Notes under the pieces: model-generated | What the model saw: the letters and a program-made list of their open reading frames with translations, nothing else | What the model was told of the DNA's origin: nothing | Database searches by the model: none | Translations under genes and position numbers: made by a program | Part shown: positions 21,447 to 32,461 of the stretch, one piece after another | How positions within the stretch are numbered: position 1 is the first letter of the stretch | How the letters are laid out: every line of letters starts with the position of its first letter | NCBI GenBank assembly: GCA_946902875.1 | Contig: OX336340.1 | Location: forward strand, 9,715,566 to 9,779,565 | Length of the DNA stretch: 64,000 nt | Direction: 5' to 3' | DNA from: Nematopogon swammerdamellus | Taxonomy: Eukaryota > Arthropoda > Insecta > Lepidoptera > Adelidae

Positions 21447-21472
21447 TCTATCTATCTATCTATCTATCTATC
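21447..21472 (+). repeat. (CTAT)n microsatellite
   Basis: About six copies of ctat following 'aataaagtatttctat', a common lepidopteran LINE-tail-like context. Confidence 0.8.
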
Positions 21473-21487
21473 ACTCGATGTCAGTCA

Positions 21488-21925
21488 GTCAGTCAGCGTG
21501 TAAGCGTCCACTGCTGGACATACGCCTCTCCAATTTTCCTCCAGTCCTCCCGGCATTCAGCGGTACGGAACCACTGCTTTCCGCCGAAGTACTTGATGTC
21601 GTCGTCGTCCCACCCGGCGGGTGGTCTTCCTACACTCCGTTTTCCTGTCCACGGCCGCCAGTGTAGGACACGGTTACTCCAATGGTCGTCGTCTCTTCGG
21701 CTGACGTGCCCAGCCCACTGCTACTTGAGCTTAGCCACCCGGTATTCAATATCGACTACTTTGGTGCGTCGGCGAATTGCCTCGTTACGCACCATATCAC
21801 GTAGCGATATTCCCAGCAGGCCTCGCTCCATTGCTAGCTGGGCAACTTTCAACCTTTGGACAACACCGACCGTCAGCGTCTACGTTTCACACCCGTACGT
21901 CATACCATAACCGGGAGGACATACT
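21488..21925 (-). mobile_element. RTE-type LINE C-terminal fragment
   Basis: On the minus strand it encodes the C-terminal region typical of insect RTE-type endonuclease/reverse-transcriptase proteins: ...NRVLHWRPWTGKRSVGRPPA-like, then WDDD, KQWFRTA, WRKIGEAY and QQW. It ends in the tail repeat (actg)n at 21481-21494. The segment extends upstream to about 21925. The reading frame is broken and the RT core is missing. Confidence 0.75.
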
Positions 21926-22278
21926 GGTCATATGTATGTATATACGGTTTTTTAAATTTTGCGGAAGATTTTGAAGACCTCAGGGCGAATTTTAACTTTG
22001 TTTTATTGAATTTTGTTTAATTTTAACTTAATCACTCGATGGGAGTGAGTGAATTGTTTTTTTCCGTAACCTGTTTGCCCCCATATTATTACCCATAAAA
22101 ATCTATAATAAAATTATCTAAACACGGCATTAGATCATAAATCATAATAAAGCATAATAACAAGATTTAACAATACCAAATGCCAAGTACAGATCTAACT
22201 ACTATGCCCTTTGGCTCTAGGTTACGGCCTATGCCGGACAGACGGACGGACGGACGGACACCGGGGAGAGGTTATATA
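21926..22278. other. Spacer with GGAC tract
   Basis: AT-rich DNA; a short (GGAC)n tract at 22236-22259 with 'tttggctctaggttacggcc' upstream resembles an end of the Lepidoptera-type GTCT repeats. The foldback at 22279 inserted just downstream. Confidence 0.45.
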
Positions 22279-23235
22279 CAGGATGTCCCAGTTATAGTGG
22301 TCCAAAAATTTTTTTTAGATGGAGGACATCATGTTGGTTCATTTAAAAAAAACATTAGTTCCGCGAAAATCAATAGTTTAGAAGTTATGATTTTTTTTAA
22401 CTTTTTTTGAAATTTCTCTATTTTAGTCACATAAACCGCTCTAGTTGGATATCTATTCCACAAAATCGAATAAAATTTGGTATGAAAGTAGAGGAGACAT
22501 GTAGCTAGTACGTAATGAATCGTTTTTAGGTTTACTCCTAGACTGTACTGTTGTTATAGCCCTTTCAGTGAATTTTTGTTCAGTTTACATTAAAAGTGAT
22601 TAATTTTTGAAAAATCACTGTGAAAAAAAAAATTATTACCGAAGATTTGCCCATGTCCTTAAAAACTACCTATACATATCACAATTCTCCTGACCAAAAA
22701 TTGTATTGGTGTTACAATTGTAACATATTCAAAATTAACATCATTTTTACAAAGTCACTACAATAAAAAGTGACGATTACCTTAATTTTTAAAATCATAT
22801 TTTTTTCAAAACGTTAGTTCCACTACAATTTCACATTATTCACAAACCTGTCTCCAACAGCGCTAATCTACACATAAAAAACTGGTTAGTAATGTTTTTA
22901 AAAAATAAAATTGATCAAGTTTAATGTAAACTGAACAAAAATTCGCTGAAAGGGCTATAGCAACAGTACAGTCTAGGAGTAAACCTAAAAACTATTCATT
23001 ACGTACTAGCTACATGTCTCCTCTACTTCCATACCAAATTTTATTCGATTTTGTGGAATAGATATCCAACTAGAGCGGTTTATGTGACTAAAATAGAGAA
23101 ATTTCAAAAAAAGTTTAAAAAAATCATAACTTCTAAACTACTGATTTTCGCGGAACTAATGTATTTTTAAAATGAGTCAACAAGATGTCCTCCATCTAAA
23201 AAAAATTTTTGGACCACTATAACTGGGCCACCCTG
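22279..23235. mobile_element. 957-bp long-TIR foldback element, TA-flanked
   Basis: Arms of about 320 bp (22279 to about 22600, and about 22915 to 23235) are inverted copies, with ends caggatgtcccagttatagt / its near complement. The innermost match is near gtttacattaaaagtgat. TA flanks both sides (22277-78, 23236-37). Arms differ at scattered positions. The 300-bp centre has no frame. Likely a non-autonomous, mariner-related element (inference from TA and the CAGGGTG-type end). Confidence 0.8.
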
Positions 23236-23237
23236 TA

Positions 23238-23764
23238 TAAGTGTTCCTTCTTTTATTTAGTACGGCACACTAAACACATAAGCATTCCTTTTGGCTTCCC
23301 CGTAGAGCCGTAGACGGATAAAGAAAGGGTTTCAGTTTCATATTCAGTCACACAGACTATTCTTATTCGTCAATTTAAATTTTTTGCCGGCCGTCAAGTT
23401 GCCGTGTCCATATTAAGATGTTTCTGACCACGTGTCCTCCAGAATATGGAGCAGTAGGAAGTGCAGTGCAGCAATGCGCATGCGCCTGCCGAGCGTGACT
23501 TCAATGATTGTTTATACACCCTCCTCATACTGAACAGACGGCCCTTCATAACTTATTATTTTTATAGACTTTCAATTGCGTCATCTTACAGACGTGATTA
23601 TAAACAGCTTAAGACGTTCATACATATCCTACCTACTCTATCTGGCGAATACTGAGTAACTTTTATAAATTTTAATACCTTTTATGTTTTTTTTTTTCAA
23701 TTTATGTAATTATACTTATTTTTTTATGATTAATTATATTACAACATAATAATTTTCTAATGCG
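23238..23764. other. No gene seen
   Basis: No feature recognised. Confidence 0.4.
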
Positions 23765-23975
23765 TAAAATACATACATACATACATAGCGTCACGCCTGT
23801 TCCCGGTGGGGTAGGCAGGGACAACGGATCTCCACGTGCCACGCACGATCCTGACCACAGAAATCCTTCTCTGATCTGTGATCCTGACATTCCTGACACA
23901 CCTCTGTCGCCTCTTCCACTCCCATAATGTTCTTCATGCATGCTCGTCGGTTACGGATACTACGCACTTGACCCT
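23765..23975. repeat. Dispersed Lepidoptera-type repeat
   Basis: A catacatacat tract followed by agcgtcacgcctgttcccgg, gggtaggcagggacaacgga, ctctgatctgtgatcctgac, cctctgtcgcctcttccact and cttcatgcatgctcgtcggt. I recognise this phrase order as a frequent lepidopteran repeat (knowledge, not searched). Short minus-strand frame only. Confidence 0.55.
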
Positions 23976-24177
23976 TTGTAAAATGTTATTAAAATAACTA
24001 AAATACCTAACTAAAAACCGGACAAAGGAGTAAAATTAACTGCCAAAGTGACTAAAATAGAAGCTGTGTAAAAAACCACCAAAAATTTCTACCACAAGAT
24101 CAGATAATGACCTAAAACCATGCATGATCGTATTCAAGAAGTAAATACGGACTATTTAAACTTTTAATTTTATTACC

Positions 24178-24252
24178 AAGCTGACGCTGTAATTGGTCGC
24201 TCCGCTTAGAAATTATAATTACCTAGGAGAGCTTCATCAAAGATACATTAAT
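24178..24252 (+). repeat. Dispersed repeat Y, copy 1
   Basis: Block aagctgacgctgtaattggt, cgctccgcttagaaattata, cctaggagagcttcatca. Two further copies lie at 24438-24512 and 26609-26690. Confidence 0.8.
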
Positions 24253-24387
24253 TTTATCACCAAGCTGAGGACAGGGCTGTTCGTAGGTATGAGGTTGACA
24301 GGAAAGTGGTATGGGTGAATGTTTTGGTGGTTTAAAAAAAAATTAACCCTAACCTAATGTTAGGCGGTGCAGGTTTTGACATGAGGG

Positions 24388-24429
24388 CTATTCGTAGGTT
24401 TACCTGCATGCAGGTATACCTACGAATAG
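24388..24429. repeat. 42-bp loopless palindrome
   Basis: ctattcgtaggtttacctgca followed immediately by its near complement, one mismatch in 21 bp. It lies directly before repeat Y copy 2. Confidence 0.75.
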
Positions 24430-24437
24430 ACACTTCC

Positions 24438-24512
24438 TCAAGCTGACGCTGTAATTGGTCGCTCCGCTTAGAAATTATAATAACCTAGGAGAGCTTCATC
24501 ACAGGATACATA
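24438..24512 (+). repeat. Dispersed repeat Y, copy 2
   Basis: Same block as 24178-24252, continuing into atacataaaaagtaacccac, which is shared with copy 3. Confidence 0.8.
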
Positions 24513-24537
24513 AAAAGTAACCCACTTATTACATCTA

Positions 24538-25112
24538 AGCCAGTGGTTCCCAACCTAGGGTCTTTCCTGGGTATTTACTCTGTACCCCAGTGTGTAAAGA
24601 AAGGCCTATTAAGTATTCTGTGGTAAAGGCAAGAGTGCGACCATAGATGAGAAAATTACAGATGCGCCATCAAGAGAGCAATATGTGGTGGTGGTGACGG
24701 CCAAAATTCCTAGTAATTCTACTTGCGCACACAAGTGGTTTGCTATCAAGTGATCCTGTGTCGACATCCACAGCCAGTGAGAGCGCGCATAGAGGTCGAC
24801 ATCTTCTTCTTTATGCGGTAACTCTCTGCCAAAGTTCCCAATGCAGGTTGCAAGGACGACGACGCACGGGCACGGCACCGTGCGCCGCGTACTGTCAAAA
24901 AGTTATCACTTATTATCAGCCAGTATCATATGCACCTAGCCGGCCCACATGGTATTCGCAGCCCCCGTAAATATGCGAATGCCCGTGGGCGCCGTCGGAC
25001 TACACCTCTGCGTTAGTCTGGTCCGTGCCATATGTCGTGCTTTCCATAAAAAGTTATCAGGCAGTATCGTTGCGTTGAGGGATAATATACCTCAAAAGGT
25101 TGTGAACCATTT
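24538..25112. mobile_element. Possible hAT-like element
   Basis: Left end cagtggttcccaaccta and right end aaaggttgtgaaccat are inverted and resemble the 'CAG.GGTTC.CAA' terminal repeat of hAT elements. No clean 8-bp target duplication could be fixed and no transposase is present. A LINE fragment lies inside. Confidence 0.3.
24930..25010 (+). mobile_element. CR1/Jockey-like LINE 3' fragment
   Basis: gcacctagccggcccacatg, gtattcgcagcccccgtaaa, gcccgtgggcgccgtcgg: a diverged version of the 3' blocks in 19098-19380 and 61222-61480. Confidence 0.55.
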
Positions 25113-25454
25113 TGACCTAAGCTGTCCTCCCTCCCACAGTGGCCACAGTGCGTGGATGCCGGTGTGACTCTCGGCAGCGCGCGGCGGCGGGCGGGCCGCG
25201 GGGCCTTTGCTGGCTTTTAAGATTAGCGCCGACATTCCGCAAGGCGACATAACTACGTAGGTGGATAGAAGAACTATGCATAATATCATCGCAACCGTTC
25301 TGCAACTCCGCTGCTGTTATGAAGGTGTGGAAGGAGCTAGTATTTTCCTGATTATCTTATAAAGTAGTAGGTACGACTGCTAAAGGTTGAACATTAAAAT
25401 ACAGTTTGTAAATACTTACATACGTAAATACTAAAATACTTATATATATACATA

Positions 25455-25946
25455 CTTAATAACCAACTTAAGGGGAACATCCATAAGAGCGCGGTACTAC
25501 AGCATCAAAATGCGCACTGATATGGCACTGATTGAATAGCGAAGCGTTCGCTTGTTTTATAGTATTTGTTCAAAGTTTGTTAAACCAATTTACATTACAC
25601 GAATATCCAAATCTGTCAAAAGAAGTAAAATTTTATCTTACATCATCTGCAATTAGTATAAACTCAAAATAATGTTTTAGAAAGCTGCAATTTCGAAACA
25701 AAGAGAGCATTTCGGAGTATTTAGGACCATTTAGTAGTACGTTTGTGATTTTTTTTTCACATATTAATTAACATAAATGAAAATAAAAATCTGTCACCAA
25801 CTTTTAAATATGGTCAACTTTTAGACAGGATTTTTTAATATATATATTTTTGAAATTCGTTGAACAAAAAACCGAAACGAAAATGTGGCAAATTTTGCAA
25901 ATTGTGCCTCACGCTGTAGTACCGCAGTCTTAAGTTGGTTATTAAG
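25455..25946. mobile_element. 492-bp TIR element / MITE
   Basis: Terminal cttaataaccaacttaag (25455-25472) is exactly inverted at 25929-25946. A second inverted block, gcggtactacagc (25491-25503) and its complement (gctgtagtaccgc) near 25913-25925, lies just inside. No coding frame. Superfamily not determined because no target duplication is clear. Confidence 0.75.
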
Positions 25947-26039
25947 TGGTTATCATATCACACTTCAAAATAAAATAAAAAAATCATGTAGCGTTAAATA
26001 AATGTGTAGGTACCGTGTGGAGTCTGTACTAAAAAGAAT

Positions 26040-26305
26040 ACAATAAGGCGACTAAATGGGGAGTATGGACAAGATGCCGTGCATAAGGGAACAGCCTAGC
26101 CACCTCTCACATTGGCACGGTCTTTCCACCGAGTCATGTAACAGACAGGTGGGTATTCGCTTCGTGACTTACTGGCTGCTTGATAGTTATCTTGTCCTAA
26201 TTAAAGTGGTCAGTGTTGTTCTGTAATTTACAAAAGTACTTGCAGCACAAATCCGACTACTCTGCTTACCCCGATTATCGGGATACTGCTTGTGGTATGT
26301 ACGTT
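26040..26305 (+). repeat. Dispersed repeat X, copy 2
   Basis: Shares gacaagatgccgtgcataag, cctagccacctctcac, ggtctttccaccg, ctgcttgatagttatctt, gtcagtgttgttctgtaatt and gctgtta-type 3' blocks with 48395-48745, in the same order. Confidence 0.75.
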
Positions 26306-26599
26306 AAATAAATGAATTTTAAAATCAAGCGATCGTGAACTCTGTGCTCTTCTCGGAAGTAACGAGCGACCAGCAGCACCCTTGCACGGCGCGGGCGCCC
26401 GGCCCGGTACACGGTGCCCGATAATGTCAAGCGATAAATACAAGTTCGGGTTTTATACAAAAATGCAAAATAAAAAAAATATTATAGAAGGGGCATTAAC
26501 TTGTCAAGCAAGTGAAAAATCATTATTGCAGAGACGAAATGGCAAATATATCTGTCACGCTTCTAAATTAATGTATCTTTTGATAAAGATACATTAATT

Positions 26600-26700
26600 T
26601 TATTACCAAGCTGACGCTGTAATTGGTCGCTCCGCTTAGAAATTATAATAACCTAGGAGATCTTCATCACTGGATACATAAAGTAACCCACTTATTAAAT
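26600..26700 (+). repeat. Dispersed repeat Y, copy 3
   Basis: Same block as 24438-24512 including 'ggatacataaagtaacccac'. The context 'gatacattaattttattacc' upstream is shared with sequence at 24242-24265, so the repeat unit is longer than the core. Confidence 0.8.
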
Positions 26701-27723
26701 CATTCCCACTTATTACGCGCATTGCTTGCGAGCCTGGTGCAGATTGTGTGCATTTGTAGATTGTGTTAGGGACGAAGTAAATTGAACGACAGCCGTTCTA
26801 ACCTTTTTAATTCTTGGCTTTTAAATTAATATTGATTGATAAATAAGCTCTTATCGTGGATCGCCGGAGAAACTTTTCAGATGCTTTTCGAAAGCCGTCC
26901 GGTTTGCGGGGCGGTACAAAGATAAATGTGAAATTATCTTCTGGGATAAACTGACAAATAAATGTACGGACTGTCGTGTTACTTTATTACACATTATACG
27001 TAATAAATAACTGTAAGCGTGCCGGCGCGGCGGCACGCGACAAGGCTGAAATAATTTAGTTTTGAGACTTTTTATTTCATTCTTAGTAATTTTAGCTTCA
27101 TCATAGCGGGAATAAAAAAATTGCGAAAGTGACCATTCGTAGAACAAAATGTTGGTAGATCTAGTCTCAATAATAATTTCTTTCAGTTTTCAGAACTGAA
27201 TATGGCACATCTGTACTACAATTATGTTTTTGCACAGTTGTAAGGGTGAACTTGAAATATTGGTGGCCTTCTACTAAGTATTTACCATAACTTTTACAAT
27301 AGTAATAAAGCTAGAAAGGCAACATTCCCATGCAGCGAGGAAGGTTGTGCAGGAATGTCTAAGAAGTCATCATTGCACACAGCGAGAGCTCTGTATGCGC
27401 GAAGGCTTGTGCCGACCGAGAGCCCTCGTATTTGTAGGTAGTTCTTTATACTTTATAGGTACCAACATTTATCACATAATTGGACTCTGTCGCTACGGGG
27501 CAACTTCGTTAGTAAATAGTATCGCTGCCAATCGAGATATTTTATTTTTTCCCAAAGATTGCTATGTGTATGGTATTACAGTATTGCGATAATTTTCTTT
27601 TTTGGCTTTCAAACCTATTGTGTTCCAAAATGAAAATGAGAAAGACACCTAAAGCCTGTGCAAATGGCCTAAGATTTAAGCTAAAATACAGCATGTGACT
27701 GATATACCGATATAAACTTGATA

Positions 27724-27746
27724 AACCTAACCTAACCTAACCTACC
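27724..27746 (-). repeat. Short TTAGG-type run
   Basis: Four consecutive cctaa units, matching the insect telomere repeat on the minus strand. Too short to indicate a former telomere. Confidence 0.6.
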
Positions 27747-28868
27747 AATGTTTAAATATTCATTAATTTCTTCATAATCTGTGGTACTCGTAGCTAGGTA
27801 ATGGCAGTTTGCCAGCCAACACACAATTTTGCCTCATTAATTTCTTTTCCACCAACTTCTGGGTTTATTACAAATGTTAACATACTACGTAGATAATAAT
27901 TAACTCTAGGCAATGAATAATGAGCCGTTTAATCAAGTAAAGAGAGAAGTAGAACTTTATTAAAATCGTCACGCGAACACATAGCGCTGCTAATTAAATA
28001 ATCTTTCGTTATGTACGTTTGCTACTCATTAGTTACTCACATCATCTTTGGTGCATTTCCGCGGTGGAGGGAGAGGAGAGAGCGGACTAAAGGAACCCCA
28101 ATTCGAGGTGACAGGAACCGTACCTTCTGTGTCCCTATAGAGCCATTATATAATGATTGCCGAGGATGCTACGAAAACATAGTTTAAGTACAGAATTGAG
28201 TCTGGAGACTCAACTTGAGAATTTCGAGACATATAATATAAAGTAGTCGGCTAATAAAGCTAAAACTGGACTAATTTTCGGGTCATACATAACTGTTGTG
28301 TCCTCGGCCGTTCCACAAATTGGTCTACCATAATTTCTACAATTATGACGTAACCTTGACGTATAATTTGAAAAAGGGAAGAACCACTTATAATTTGTGT
28401 CTGGCAGGCTTTAAGAAGTTTCTTCCTGTTATAGGGTTACTTAATTTGTTATAGGGCGGAATTAATTAAAAGGCAGGACTTGATGGCCCCGCGCCGCAAC
28501 ACCGCCGCGATGCCAAGAATGAATCTGATTGGAGACGGATGAAATATGACGAGTTTGTTTTAGGAGGGAACAACTCATAGAATAATTAGAACGATAGTAC
28601 GATAGACAACGCAATAAAGATGTGAAAGGACAACAGTAAAATTCAATAATGAATATAAATTCTTTCTTGAAGCTTCTTCGGGTACTTACAGCTTTAAATA
28701 TCGGAACAACTCTGTGAATACCTGTAATATTGGTATATAAAATAAAATCTATACATAATAATGTACTAGCTGAGCCCGTGGCATTTTTATTAAATTGTGT
28801 CAGGTTAGAATTACATATTCAATTAAACCCAGAAAATATATGAGGGTAAAATAATAATAAAATATAAA

Positions 28869-28907
28869 CACGCACGCACGAACGCAAGCACGCACGCACG
28901 CACGCAA
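28869..28907 (+). repeat. (CGCA)n microsatellite
   Basis: Imperfect cgca/cgaa repeats over about 39 bp. Confidence 0.8.
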
Positions 28908-29411
28908 ACTTTCATATACACATATACACAAACACTAACCCTCCTACTAATGCAACTACTTAAAAGCTTCTTCTCATATGTGGATTCCTCTGCTTATAAT
29001 ATGGTATGATAATTCCATACATGTGACTTTTTATTTTTTAAATAATATGTAACTCAAGGTAATTATGTGTAACTGAAAAGCTGTCTATTATTATTATTTT
29101 GTTTGTTTATTAACTAATGCCTGGGTAAGTAAACTCTGCTTCACACATCACAGTCCCAAGACTAGGGTGGAAGCAGAAATTGTAACAAAATTCAATGCTT
29201 ACGTCTTTTCACCTATTTGTTCATGTTATTGTTATTATATAAGTGTTGTGTTTTTATATGTTCTTATTAATAAATCATTTTAATTTTGATTTTGATAATT
29301 ATATAAATAATAATGTCTGATAAAAATTGTGTGCAGAGAAATCGATATGCTGGGGGCGACGATGCAATGCAGTGTATGGTTATATAGCAGTTCCATCCTT
29401 TTACAAATTCC

Positions 29412-29630
29412 TTGAATACTCCCATCATCTCTTCTCCTCTAACCCTCCACTACCCCTACCTCCGTCAAGTGAGCGACGATGCCTTCCGTCATATGATCGA
29501 AGAAGACAGCATTAATGTGCTGCGCCTGCGCCCCGAGGCGGGGTCCCATCTCCTGAATCTATTAGCCATGTCATGCACGTGTTTACGATGGAAGGATATT
29601 AAACGGGTCGTGATTGTAGGGTTAACGTGA
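29412..29630 (+). other. Coding-like open frame, unrecognised
   Basis: A 72-residue frame containing LRQVSDDAFRHMIEEDSINV, then LRLRPEAGSHLLNLLAMSC and WKDIKRVVIVGL. Composition is more protein-like than its neighbours and GC is higher, so it may be a transposon remnant or an exon. No family recognised; upstream and downstream splice sites are not convincing. Confidence 0.2.
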
Positions 29631-30907
29631 GTCCGCCTAGATTATATTCCGCCCGTGAGGCGGAATCTATTCAAACTTATTACAGTATAACATTCGTTTC
29701 TCCTTAGGTCGATGTAGTCGAACTATATTTTCGAGAAGTACTTGGCATTGCAACTTTATTCGTAACTAATATATCACATAAACAAAATGGGAATGGATGG
29801 CTCGTTTTGCCTTCTCAGTTGAATGTAGAGATAACACACACTGTGCAAATGATGTCTCTACTCACTCAGAAAGCCTCTTATATTTTATAAATGTTGTGGG
29901 CGCAGCATTCTCGTAGTCGATTGTTCTGTCTGAATAAGTCAACATGTCAGATGTACCTACGTATATACATGAGATCGTCAAGCAAGGCGCGATGAGTGCA
30001 CTTCCTTGTTTCAGCTGCTTCGACCGGGTTGATTTTAACTAAAATAGGTGCATTATTGACAATTTAACGTCTCTTCTGCCTAATAGTGGTAAATTGTGTT
30101 CTTAGTTTAAATCAAGCTCATCTGTTTGTCTGTATGTTGTGTTATGTTTAGTTCAATGAAATGGTTCCTAAGATGTTATTGGATTTGTTTATTTGAGTGA
30201 AAGGTTTTTTTATGCTTCATCAAACATTGAAAAATTTTACGAACAAGTATGTAGACAAAATAATGCCCAACGAAATGTATTCAGTTTGTCGGAGGACAAC
30301 GCACAATTTCTCGTTAAACGTTATCACCAGCAGTCTATTCATCTTGTGATCTTGATAGCCCAAGTAGAGGTGACGCCGACGCGATGTAAAAAGGTTGAGA
30401 ATATAAATAATTATTCCTTCACCGTTGATTCAATCTGACCGCGAGAGGCCAGTAAACCCAGTAAGTAAACCATTGTTGAAAATGTCAACTTTTATCTAAT
30501 CGTAAGTACACGTAGGTACCTACAGTTACTCGAAGCTGTACAAGGTAAGATTTCTAAAACATTGTCGCAGTCAATGTCGAGTCATGTCGAGTTCCCATCT
30601 AGATTTATTGATTGGTCACGCGGTTATTTGTCGCGAGTATTTATGACGTGTTTCCTAAAATTCGGAAATGTTGCGTAATTTAAAATTAAAGAAAACTAAA
30701 ATTCAATTGCGTTGTTCCGATAGAAACACGAGGCGAATGGTCAATTCACCGTGAAAATACGACGATCAAAAGACGACCACCAATGATACAAAAATCTGTT
30801 ACTCCAATCTACGAGTACTATATAACAATCATAATGACATTCTAAATGCTACTGATATATACTGACTTTTACTGTCATATTGACTTGTACGACTGCTACT
30901 GACCTAG
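29631..30907. other. No gene seen
   Basis: The 81-residue frame at 30193-30438 has no domain. No repeats recognised. Confidence 0.35.
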
Positions 30908-31040
30908 GGACGATTTCACCAACTTCGGCTAAAATGTATCTGCCGGTTAACTCCTGTCAGCTAGCAGCTGTATGGGAAATTTAACTTTAACCGGCTGATA
31001 AATGTTAACCGAGACTGAACCAGAGGTGGTGAAATCGACC
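30908..31040. mobile_element. Small imperfect foldback MITE
   Basis: ggacgatttcaccaac at the left is inverted as gtggtgaaatcgacc at the right, with inner pairs ctgccggttaa / ttaaccggctg and cggcta / gttaacc. About 133 bp, non-coding. The 'gatttcacca...tggtgaaatc' end is familiar from lepidopteran MITEs. Confidence 0.65.
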
Positions 31041-31093
31041 ATTAGTGACTTTATCTTCAATTTGGAGAACTCATACTAGAATAAAAACCGCCA

Positions 31094-32461
31094 TGTGTGA
31101 GTCGGACTCGCGCACGGAGGATTCCGTACCACCACTATACCATACATATTTGTGTTATGAAAATAATTGTGCTCCCGAAAATTACGAAAGACCTAAATAA
31201 AAACTACAGCAATGGTTTTGCCACATCTATTACACTTTCGAAGAAACCTGCAGTTTTCCTGTAGTAAATGGCTTAGTATCTACTAATATAATTTTGTAAA
31301 TTTTTACATTGAATATGTCTTTTCGATCGCTTCAGTATAGTCCCAGAATTCCAGCGAGAGTGCGAATTCGCCCTGGTGTCGTGAGTTTTAAGGCTACGTA
31401 AATATTTAGGGTGTGAAATGACGCGTATAGACGAAGGCTACAAGATTGTGAAAAAATAAATAAAAAAGTTCGAGTTTTTGAGAAAATCACAAAAAAACGC
31501 TTAAAATAGCCGTTTTTAGGGGGTTTAAAAAGGTAACTTTTAAACTTATTTCTAAATATATATTTTAAACTCTTCTATTTTTATATTGTAGATTGTTTTT
31601 TTGATTGTTTGAAAAAAGTAAAAAATTTGGGAGTTATGATTTTTTTTATTTTCCGCTACGCGAGTTACGAGTCGTCTTTATCTGGCAGTGTGAGTAAAAT
31701 GGTTTTCGTGTATGCATATATACTTGAAAATTAAGAATTTTAATTTAATTTTTTTTATATTTTTGACAATTTTTGTCTATTTTTAAAATTGACATATTTC
31801 AGTCTGAAAAAGCAAGTAAATTATAATCAAATTTTTAAATATACATGTTAGCATTTAGAGGAGTAGAAGTAATTATTATACAGTGAAAAGGTGTGCGCTG
31901 TTAGAATCTGGAGTGCGTTCGCTCGTTGAGTTCGTCGCTTCAGCGACACCAGGATATTTTCACGCTCACAGTCGGCGATTCGGTATACGCTTATATTTGA
32001 ATACGCCCAATGTACCCGAAGGTCATGTAATGCATGAGATCTGTGAATTTTTTGCTATATCATTCATTAGGACCACTGAACTTAAAATCGTAAAAAAATA
32101 TTTTTAGAATCCTTACAGTTAGCTCTTTCAGATTATACCCACCCCACACGATATGTTAATTGAAACTAATTTTTTATTGTTAACAATCTATCCCCCCATA
32201 TTAATCGAAAATAAATTAAGGTTTAGATTTAAATTTTTAAGATAGTTTAAGATTGTTTGCTTGTTTAATATATAATATGTAATATTTTTATATTTTATGT
32301 TATTTACTAAATAATTACTCTTTTATGATGGAAATTATAAATAAACTAGTATCTAGTTATTGGCCATTTAGTTTTCGAAAAAAACCTCTGTGACAGACGG
32401 ATGGACACGGGAGTGATCTTATAAGAGTTCAAATTTACCTTTTTAAGGTACAGAACCCTAA
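31094..32461 (-). repeat. Lepidoptera-type element, both ends recognisable
   Basis: The left end gtgtgagtcggactcgcgca, ggattccgtacc and right end gacagacggatggacacggg ... ggtacagaaccctaaaaa match the two ends of the minus-strand copies at 43428-43782. The 1.3-kb interior differs, so this may be a longer version or two fragments. A 74-residue frame (31883-32107) inside is unrecognised. Confidence 0.4.

Larger units (their letters stand above)
26701..29411. other. Unique-looking AT-rich DNA, no gene seen
   Basis: No credible exon. Two minor items: a telomere-like run of about four CCTAA units (insect TTAGG complement) at 27724-27746, and a (CGCA)n microsatellite at 28869-28907. Confidence 0.4.

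Noticed and set aside
27724..27746. Interstitial telomere from chromosome fusion
   Set aside because: Only about four CCTAA units; too short, and such runs are common in insect DNA.
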